Below, piece by piece: positions 6,675-11,419 of a DNA stretch of 11,419 bases. Within the stretch, counting starts at the first letter, position 1. Every line of letters starts with the position of its first letter. The notes below the pieces were generated by a model. The model worked only from the letters and a program-made list of their open reading frames with translations. It searched no databases and was not told where the DNA came from. Position numbers and translations under genes: made by a program. The stretch is from positions 1 to 11,419 of the forward strand of contig DATLAN010000486.1 of assembly GCA_035527455.1 (NCBI GenBank). Reading direction: 5' to 3'. This stretch comes from DATLAN01 sp035527455 (GTDB taxonomy: Bacteria; Planctomycetota; Planctomycetia; Pirellulales; Thermoguttaceae).

Positions 6675-8066
6675 ATGTCGGTTACGAAGATCCTGTTGGT
6701 TGGTGCCGATCGAACCGTCACGCACACCGTGCGGGACGTCGTCGCTTCGATCAAACAGTGCCGGCTGGAAGAAGTCGACGGGATCGATGCGGCGCTCGCG
6801 CACCTGGGGCGAAACGACGTGGGGCTGATCCTGGCCCACCTCGCCGGCCCGCGCGAAGAGCCGGGCGTCGTCCGCCTGCTCGAAGGCATTGCGAAATCGC
6901 ACTCGGCGATCCCCACGATCGTGCTCGCCGAGCAAGGGGACATCGAACTCGGGCGGCGGCTGTTGCCCCTGGGGGCGGTCGACTGCATGTCGAAACCTTT
7001 CGACACCGCCCGGCTGGCTCTGCTGGTCGACGTTCTCACGGTACGCGCCAGGTTTCAGAAGAAAACACGGGCCGCCGATCCGAACGATCAAACGCACGAC
7101 AATCGAGGCGTGCTCGACCGGTACGTGCTCGGCAGCTCCGCGATGGCCGAACTGACGGAACAGGTCCGGCGCGTGGCACCGCTGGAAACGACGATCCTGA
7201 TCACCGGCGAGACGGGCACCGGAAAAACCCATCTCGCCCGAGTGATCCACGAACTCTCGCCGCGACGCTCCAGGCCGTTCGTGGCCGTCCCCTGCGGGGC
7301 GATCCCCACCACGCTGCTGGAGAGCGAGATGTTCGGGCACGTTCGGGGTGCCTTTACGCACGCGGAGCAGAAGCGGGTGGGGAAGCTGGCCCAGGTCGAA
7401 GACGGCACGCTGCTGCTGGACGAAATCGACTGCGTGCCGCTGGAGGCCCAGTCCAAGCTCCTGCGGTCGTTCGAAGAGCGGCTCTTCGAGCCCGTCGGAT
7501 CGAACGTCTCGCATACGCTTCGTGCCCGTCTGATCGTGGCCAGCAACCGGCCTCTGGAAGAGGAGGTCGCCGCGGGGAGGTTTCGGGCGGACCTTTATTA
7601 TCGGCTCAACGTCGTGGAGTTTTCCATTCCCCCGCTGCGCGAGCGGCCGCAGATGATCCGCCCGTTGGCCGAGAAGTTCCTGGGCGATTTCTGCCAGCGC
7701 GACGGGCGGCCCGCCTGCGAGTTTTCGGACGCCGCTCTGGTGGTGCTGGAGACCTACGACTGGCCGGGCAACGTGCGGGACCTTCGCAACGTGGTGGAGC
7801 AGAGCGTGGCGTTGTGCCCGGAGCAGACGATCGATTTCAAGGACCTGCCCGAGCGAGTCCGCCGCCGCGTTCCGGCCGGTCACCTGTTTCCTACGGCAGG
7901 CACCCAAAACGGCAACGGCCTGGCCAAGGCCCGAAAGGACGCCGAGCGGGGGCGACTGATCGAGGCACTTCGCCGCAACGACCACAATCGCAGCCGGGCG
8001 GCGGCCGAACTGGGCGTCAGTCGGGTGACGCTCTACAAGAAACTTCACAAGTACGGGCTGGCCTGA
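6675..8066 (+). CDS. Sigma54-dependent transcriptional activator with degenerate receiver domain
   Basis: A 463-residue enhancer-binding protein with three domains. Residues 1-125 have a receiver-like fold, but the residue at the NtrC Asp54 position is Ala54 (LILAHLAG), the acidic pair is reduced to Asp12, and only the KP motif (Lys107-Pro108) remains, so phosphorylation is unlikely. Residues of about 150-385 are the AAA+ domain: Walker A GETGTGKT (178-185), sigma54-contact loop GAFTHA (225-230, usual GAFTGA), Walker B LLLDEID (Asp249, Glu250), arginine-finger segment RFRADLYYRLNV, and sensor II WPGNVRDLRN. Residues of about 430-460 are a Fis-type helix-turn-helix (NRSRAAAELGVSRVTLYKKL). It sits directly upstream of flp, whose promoter has a sigma54 signature, so it most likely activates pilin transcription. 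The start has a modest AGGGGC site 7 bases upstream. Confidence 0.93.
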   Translation: MSVTKILLVGADRTVTHTVRDVVASIKQCRLEEVDGIDAALAHLGRNDVGLILAHLAGPREEPGVVRLLEGIAKSHSAIPTIVLAEQGDIELGRRLLPLGAVDCMSKPFDTARLALLVDVLTVRARFQKKTRAADPNDQTHDNRGVLDRYVLGSSAMAELTEQVRRVAPLETTILITGETGTGKTHLARVIHELSPRRSRPFVAVPCGAIPTTLLESEMFGHVRGAFTHAEQKRVGKLAQVEDGTLLLDEIDCVPLEAQSKLLRSFEERLFEPVGSNVSHTLRARLIVASNRPLEEEVAAGRFRADLYYRLNVVEFSIPPLRERPQMIRPLAEKFLGDFCQRDGRPACEFSDAALVVLETYDWPGNVRDLRNVVEQSVALCPEQTIDFKDLPERVRRRVPAGHLFPTAGTQNGNGLAKARKDAERGRLIEALRRNDHNRSRAAAELGVSRVTLYKKLHKYGLA

Positions 8067-8075
8067 TGTCACAGC

Positions 8076-8091
8076 TTACAGTCGAGTGTAA
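8076..8091. promoter_or_regulatory. Palindromic candidate activator-binding site 2 (upstream of flp)
   Basis: TTACAGTCGAGTGTAA, a dyad with 7 of 8 matching positions per arm, 10 bases after the activator stop. It shares ACAGTCGAnTGT with the site at 6378-6393. It lies about 180 bases upstream of the flp sigma54 promoter, within the range of enhancer-like sites. A second perfect palindrome, GACGCGCGTC (8127-8136), is nearby but has no partner elsewhere. Confidence 0.6.
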
Positions 8092-8256
8092 ACACCCCCT
8101 TGGCGCTTTGCCGGGCGATCGCCGCAGACGCGCGTCGGACCGCACGCGTCGCTGCTCGGCCCATCGCGTACGCTCGGCGCCTAAGTCGCCAACGGCAACC
8201 GAGTTCGGCGCGGCGTTCCGCGAATTGCCGGATCCTACGCCGGTTTCCGGCGGCCT

Positions 8257-8271
8257 TGGCACGCTACCTGC
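8257..8271 (+). promoter_or_regulatory. Sigma54 promoter of flp
   Basis: TGGCACG (8257-8263), 4 bases, CTGC (8268-8271): GG and GC are spaced by 10 bases and the -24 element is a full consensus match; the -12 element differs in one base from TTGC. Predicted start near 8283, giving a leader of about 67 bases that is strikingly pyrimidine-rich (8304-8336) before a perfect ribosome binding site. The nearest upstream gene encodes a sigma54 activator. Confidence 0.8.
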
Positions 8272-8349
8272 TTATGTCTTGGGGCAGACAGAGAGTCGAC
8301 AACTTCCATTTCCCTTCTCTTTTCACGTTCTTTCTTAAGGAGGTGTACG

Positions 8350-8514
8350 ATGACGAAGCTTCTGAAGAGCTTCTGGCGGGGCGAAGAAGGCGCCACCGCC
8401 GTGGAGTACGGGTTGCTCGTGGCCTTGATCGCCGCGGTGATCGTGGTCACCGTGTCGACACTTGGCGGAAAGGTGAACACGGCTTTCACCACGGTGAACG
8501 ACGCCCTGCCGTAA
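8350..8514 (+). CDS. flp: Flp-type major pilin precursor
   Basis: A 54-residue protein, short but typical of Flp pilins. The leader MTKLLKSFWRGEEG ends in Gly14; cleavage by the prepilin peptidase would leave ATAVEYGLLVALIAAVIVV, with the class-defining Glu at +5 and Tyr at +6 and a long hydrophobic helix. The hydrophilic end VNTAFTTVNDALP is also usual. AAGGAGGT at 8337-8344 is an ideal ribosome binding site 5 bases before the ATG, consistent with high expression. A sigma54 promoter lies upstream, a large hairpin follows at 8547-8590, and the peptidase gene is next. The mature pilin would be 40 residues, at the short end of the family, and would polymerise into the type IVc pilus filament crossing the secretin. 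Confidence 0.95.
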   Translation: MTKLLKSFWRGEEGATAVEYGLLVALIAAVIVVTVSTLGGKVNTAFTTVNDALP

Positions 8515-8546
8515 GCGGGCGGAAACGTCGTCACCGTTTCGGGCAC

Positions 8547-8590
8547 GGTTCCTCCGCCACGCCGCCGCTGGGGCGGCGTGGCGAGGAACC
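8547..8590 (+). promoter_or_regulatory. Long hairpin between flp and cpaA (probable attenuator or mRNA stabiliser)
   Basis: Arms 8547-8566 and 8572-8590 pair over 19 bp with a single bulged C and a 5-base loop. There is no T-run after it (CCCGACGG follows), so it is not a classical terminator; as the last structure of the pilin message it could block 3' exonucleases or cause partial termination, allowing much more pilin than peptidase. Confidence 0.7.
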
Positions 8591-8673
8591 CCCGACGGTG
8601 CGACGAGCACGGCCGTTGCCCGACGGTCGATCTTCACCATCAGCGGAAGCGCCAGACGAAAAGGGACAACCCG

Positions 8674-9225
8674 ATGGATCTCGAATCATCGATCGCGGTC
8701 GCCATCGTGGTGGTCGTCGCCGCCATCGCCGGACTGAGCGACGTGCGCACCTTCAAGGTCCCCAATCGACTGACCCTTCCGCTGGCAGTGACCGGCGTCG
8801 CGTATCACACGATAGCCGGCGGGCTGGCCGGACTGCAACTGAGCCTGCTGGGCGCGCTGTTCGGCTTCGGCGTCCTCTTCGGACTGTACGTCCTGGGGGC
8901 CATCGGGGCCGGAGACGTGAAACTCATGGCGGGCGTCGGGGCATGGCTGGGCGTGAGCACGAGCATCTACGTCTTCGCCGTCGCCGCGGCGGGAACGGCA
9001 TTGTATTCCATCATCGTCCTGCTGCGGCGCGGCAACCTCAGCCAGGCCTTCACCACCATCCAAATCACCCTGATGCAGCTCCAGACGATCGGGAAACACC
9101 TCGGCGCGGACGAGCGCGTGGAATCGATCGTCCACCGCAAGGATCGCCGAAAGCGGCTCGTGCCCTTCGCCGCCATGGTGGCGCTGGGAGCCATCGTCGT
9201 CGCGGTGTGGAAGCAGGTTCCCTAA
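8674..9225 (+). CDS. cpaA: Prepilin peptidase CpaA/TadV
   Basis: A 183-residue integral membrane aspartic protease that cleaves the Flp leader. Both catalytic aspartates are visible: Asp23 in SDVRTFKVPN and Asp81 in the GxGD motif GAGDVKL. Hydrophobic segments run at about residues 5-20, 33-50, 57-78, 84-105 and 163-178, and the N-terminal methylase domain of full-length PilD is absent, as is normal for TadV. A cytoplasmic loop rich in charged residues (HLGADERVESIVHRKDRRKR) precedes the last membrane segment, longer than in minimal TadV proteins. The start at 8674 has AAGGGA upstream and opens with the first membrane segment; the frame extends back to 8578 but that part is Arg-rich and overlaps the hairpin. 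It follows flp and precedes cpaB, with a twin-hairpin repeat in the next gap. Confidence 0.93.
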   Translation: MDLESSIAVAIVVVVAAIAGLSDVRTFKVPNRLTLPLAVTGVAYHTIAGGLAGLQLSLLGALFGFGVLFGLYVLGAIGAGDVKLMAGVGAWLGVSTSIYVFAVAAAGTALYSIIVLLRRGNLSQAFTTIQITLMQLQTIGKHLGADERVESIVHRKDRRKRLVPFAAMVALGAIVVAVWKQVP

Positions 9226-9275
9226 GCGGGATGATTCGCAAAAACTCATAGTACCTCATGTCATTCGAATTCGTG

Positions 9276-9373
9276 GGTGGCTGGGGTCGAGGTGCGAGGG
9301 ACGAGCACCGAGCCCCCAGACCCGGCTTTCTGGGGGCTCAGCACTCGTTCCTCGTGTTTCGACCCCAGCCACC
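9276..9373. repeat. Twin-hairpin inverted repeat B
   Basis: Two 45-base arms (9276-9320, 9329-9373) are inverted copies matching at 37 of 45 positions, with an 8-base spacer. Each arm folds alone: CTGGGG/CCCCAG outer stem (9281-9286 with 9314-9319; 9330-9335 with 9363-9368), an internal loop, a 5-bp inner stem (GGTGC/GCACC on the left, AGCAC/GTGTT on the right) and a 9-base loop. Seven of the eight arm differences are in the inner stem. It fills most of the 172-base cpaA-cpaB gap. No ORF; likely a dispersed element. Confidence 0.82.
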
Positions 9374-9397
9374 AACACCGAACCCAGGAGAAACACC

Positions 9398-10267
9398 GTG
9401 AACACCAAGACCATTATCGTCGTCGCGTTGGCCGTCGTCTGCGGTCTTTCGGCGGCGTGGGGGATGAGCCAGCTTCGCACGTCCTCGGTGATCGACGCAC
9501 GGATCGAAACGGCGCCGGTCGTCAGAGCGGCCGTGCAAATCCCCCGCGGCCGAATGATCACCCCCGGTGATATCGAGATCGCTCCATGGCCCAAGAGCAT
9601 GTTGCCCGAAGGGGCGCTGACGAACCTGGAGGACGCCCTGGAGCGGGCGGCCATGGCCCCGATCATGGCCGGCGAGCCCGTCCTGGACGGAAAGCTGGCG
9701 GCCATCGACGCCGGGCGCGGCCTGGCCGCGCTGATTCCCCGGGGGATGAGGGCCTACACGATCCAGGCGTCGCAGGTCGCCGCCAACGTGGCCGGATTCA
9801 TCCTGCCCGGCAATCGGGTGGACATCCTGCTGACCTTGAAAGGGCGAACCAACGACGACACGGGAGGCGGCAGCACCACGACGCTGCTTCAGGCCGTCGA
9901 GATCCTCGCGGTCGATCAACAGTTGGAGGCGCCGGCCGACAACAAGGTCGATCTCACCGGTTTGCGGTCGCTCACCTTGTTGGTGACGCCCAAACAGGCG
10001 AGTCTGCTGGACCTGGGCCAACACATGGGCCAACTGACGCTCTCGCTGCGCAATCCGGAAGACGCCGAGGAAGCCGCCACGGTCCCGGCCACGCTCTCCC
10101 AGATCCGGTTCCGCCAGGAGAAACCGGTCGCCGCGGCGGCCGAAACGTCGTCGCCGCAGCCAAGCCTCACGAACTTCGCCGAAGAAAGGGCCCCGGAGGT
10201 CTTCCGGATCCTCACCTTGCGCGGCGACCACCGAGGCCAGGTGTTGATCTCTTCGTCGGGCCAGTGA
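9398..10267 (+). CDS. cpaB: Flp pilus assembly protein CpaB/RcpC
   Basis: A 289-residue protein of the CpaB/RcpC family, which acts in the periplasm with the secretin. Residues 5-22 are a hydrophobic signal anchor (TIIVVALAVVCGLSAAWG). Residues of about 42-105 form the SAF domain (VVRAAVQIPRGRMITPGDIEIAPWP..MAPIMAGEPVLDGKL), followed by the RcpC domain: GLAALIPRGMRAYTIQASQVAANVAGFILPGNRVDILLT, the conserved loop that ends in GxRVDILLT, then LLQAVEILAVDQ and LTLLVTPKQASLLDLGQ. The C-terminal 50 residues are low in conserved features. The start is GTG at 9398 with AGGAG at 9386-9390, 7 bases upstream; the next in-frame Met is beyond the membrane segment. Length is normal for the family. It probably shares the flp transcript, although repeats in the flanking gaps could separate levels. 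Confidence 0.93.
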   Translation: MNTKTIIVVALAVVCGLSAAWGMSQLRTSSVIDARIETAPVVRAAVQIPRGRMITPGDIEIAPWPKSMLPEGALTNLEDALERAAMAPIMAGEPVLDGKLAAIDAGRGLAALIPRGMRAYTIQASQVAANVAGFILPGNRVDILLTLKGRTNDDTGGGSTTTLLQAVEILAVDQQLEAPADNKVDLTGLRSLTLLVTPKQASLLDLGQHMGQLTLSLRNPEDAEEAATVPATLSQIRFRQEKPVAAAAETSSPQPSLTNFAEERAPEVFRILTLRGDHRGQVLISSSGQ

Positions 10268-10293
10268 CTTCCTCGTGGGGCAGATTTCCTAAC

Positions 10294-10350
10294 GTGGGGC
10301 ACGTTTCCAACGTGCCATAGCCGAAAAGGCACGTTGGAAACGTGCCCCAC
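10294..10350. repeat. Twin-hairpin inverted repeat C
   Basis: Two perfectly complementary 23-base arms (10294-10316, 10328-10350) around an 11-base spacer. Each arm also contains a perfect local hairpin, GGCACGTT-TCC-AACGTGCC on the left and GGCACGTT-GGA-AACGTGCC on the right, flanked by GTGG and CCAC. It lies in the 109-base gap between cpaB and cpaE. The layout, including the TCC/GGA loops and 8-bp local stems, is the same as in repeat A although the stem sequences are unrelated. Confidence 0.82.
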
Positions 10351-10376
10351 ACTGCACTAATCAGAGGCGGCATAAC

Positions 10377-11419
10377 ATGCGGATTCTCATTGCCAGCGAC
10401 GACGAGCCGATGGCGCGAAACATCGCGGCCATCCTCACTCGCCACGGAGCCGGCGGCGAGGCCTGCCGTACGGTCCCCCTGGACTCGGCGGCGAACCACG
10501 CCGGCCGGCTCCCGCCGGAGTTGCTGCTGTTGGTCTTGCGACCCGATCCGGCGGCGGCCCTGGCGGCTCTGCGGGAGATCCGCCATACGGTTCGGGCAAC
10601 CTGCTGCTTGATGGTGGGGCCGGCAGACGACCCCCGATTGATCCTCGAGTCGTTGCACGAAGGAGCGGACGAATACCTCGACGACGCCCGGCTGGAGACC
10701 GAATTGGCCGCCGCACTGGTGCGGAGGAAGGCCAAGCAAACGCCGCACGGCGAGTCGCAGGACGCGGGCCGGGTGATCGCCGTGCTGGCGCCCAGCGGCG
10801 GAAGCGGGTCCAGCACGGTGGCCGCCAACGTCGCCACGGTCTTGGCGCAACATCACGGACAGAGCGCGCTGATCGACCTGAGACTCGCCGCCGGAGACTT
10901 GGCGTCCATGCTCGACCTGAAGCCGGCGCGCACGATCTGCGATCTGTGCGACCATCTGGCTCGCGTGGACCAGAGCATGTTCGAGCAGTTCTTCACCAGG
11001 CACGCTTCCGGGGTCCACCTGTTGGCGGCCCCGGGCGAACCGGCCGACGTCAAGCGGGTCACCGCCAAGGGCGTGCGGCGGACTCTGACGATGGCCCGCG
11101 TAAGGTTCCCCTACGTGGTCGTCGACCTGGACAACGCGCTGGGGGACGTGCAGGTCGAGGCCCTGCTCCAGTCGGACGTGGTCCTGCTGGTGCTGCGGCT
11201 GGATTACACGTCGCTGCGCAACGCGCGGCGAATCACCGATCATCTGACCAGCGCCGGCATCGGACCGGATCGGATCCGGGCGGTCGTCAACGGTTACCGG
11301 CAACCGCGCCAATTGGGCGTGGGCCAGGCCGAGGAAGCGTTGGGGATGAAACTGCCCCACTGCATCCCGCACGACCCGGCCCGCATGAACGGGGCGATCA
11401 ACAAGGGGATTCCGGTCGT
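10377..11419 (+). CDS. cpaE: Pilus assembly ATPase-like protein CpaE/TadZ (C-terminus beyond right edge)
   Basis: 347 codons are visible and the frame is open at the edge. Residues 1-120 are a receiver-like domain (MRILIASDDE with Asp8-Asp9, GADEYLDD near residue 97) that lacks the phosphorylatable Asp in the third strand (LLLLVLRPDP) and the conserved Lys, so it is a pseudo-receiver, as is usual in CpaE. From residue 131 a ParA/MinD-type domain follows: GRVIAVLAPSGGSGSSTVAANVA, LIDLRLAAGDLASMLDL, YVVVDLDNALGDVQ (Walker B-like), RIRAVVNGY and LPHCIPHDPARMNGAINKGIPV. The P-loop has Ser at both the signature (residue 140) and the main lysine position (145). CpaE/TadZ marks the pole or site of pilus assembly; ATPase activity here is doubtful. 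AGAGGCGG about 7 bases upstream supports the ATG at 10377. It follows repeat C. Confidence 0.92.
   Translation, partial: MRILIASDDEPMARNIAAILTRHGAGGEACRTVPLDSAANHAGRLPPELLLLVLRPDPAAALAALREIRHTVRATCCLMVGPADDPRLILESLHEGADEYLDDARLETELAAALVRRKAKQTPHGESQDAGRVIAVLAPSGGSGSSTVAANVATVLAQHHGQSALIDLRLAAGDLASMLDLKPARTICDLCDHLARVDQSMFEQFFTRHASGVHLLAAPGEPADVKRVTAKGVRRTLTMARVRFPYVVVDLDNALGDVQVEALLQSDVVLLVLRLDYTSLRNARRITDHLTSAGIGPDRIRAVVNGYRQPRQLGVGQAEEALGMKLPHCIPHDPARMNGAINKGIPV

Noticed and set aside
6639..8072. A 477-codon open frame antisense to the activator
   Set aside because: Mirrors the codon structure of the real gene; His/Gln/Arg-rich with no recognisable motifs.
8101..8112. TGGCGC..TTTGCC near the start of the flp upstream region as a sigma54 promoter
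   Set aside because: GG to GC distance is 6 bases, which sigma54 does not accept; the 8257-8271 site fits.
6308..8338. A 676-codon open frame on the plus strand overlapping the activator gene
   Set aside because: Out of frame with the AAA+ gene, extremely rich in Arg/Gly/Pro as expected from a shifted GC-rich frame, and without domains; the frame from 6675 has all motifs of a sigma54 activator.
8547..8590. Rho-independent terminator after flp
   Set aside because: Strong stem but C/G-rich sequence follows where a T-run is needed.
3407..10350. CRISPR array formed by the palindromic repeats
   Set aside because: The repeats are three unrelated sequences thousands of bases apart, with no regular spacer units.

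Overview
The window looks like chromosome of a planctomycete, probably of the Pirellulales type. This is inferred from a Tat-secreted sugar-phosphate isomerase-like start, a LmbE-type deacetylase, a split Tad/Flp pilus locus with TPR-lipoprotein and cysteine-rich OmpA-like partners, GC-rich coding sequence, and complex palindromic repeats between genes. No rRNA or other taxonomic marker is present, so the assignment is tentative.

Layout. Positions 1-282 (minus) hold the first 94 codons of a Tat-exported sugar-phosphate isomerase/epimerase-like protein. Positions 373-1332 (minus) form a two-gene unit, visibly lower in GC than its surroundings: an 80-residue protein of unknown function followed by a HEPN-like protein with an R-x4-H motif. 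A sigma70-type promoter sits in front. This may be a toxin/antitoxin-like or defence pair. Positions 1526-2413 (plus) encode a LmbE/PIG-L family deacetylase.

From about 2544 to the right end everything belongs to a Tad/Flp type IVc pilus locus in two divergent arms. The leftward arm (6309 to 2544) encodes the outer-membrane secretin (CpaC/RcpA), a secreted cysteine-rich protein with an OmpA-like C-terminal region, and a TPR lipoprotein (TadD-like). The rightward arm (6675 to the end) encodes a sigma54 activator with a degenerate receiver, the Flp pilin, the prepilin peptidase CpaA/TadV, the periplasmic CpaB/RcpC and the start of CpaE/TadZ. The ATPase and platform genes (cpaF, tadB, tadC) would be expected beyond the right edge.

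Regulation can be read from the sequence. A near-consensus sigma54 promoter (GG-N10-GC spacing) precedes flp. A weaker one precedes the activator gene. A palindrome with core ACAGTCGAnTGT occurs in the secretin/activator intergenic region and again upstream of the flp promoter, and is a good candidate for the activator's binding site. A strong hairpin after flp probably sets pilin abundance relative to downstream genes.

The most unusual feature is a set of three long inverted repeats in the gaps of the pilus locus (3407-3466, 9276-9373, 10294-10350). Each arm of each repeat is itself a hairpin. In two of them the differences between the arms are largely paired substitutions that keep the local hairpins base-paired, which suggests that the twin-hairpin fold is what is selected.
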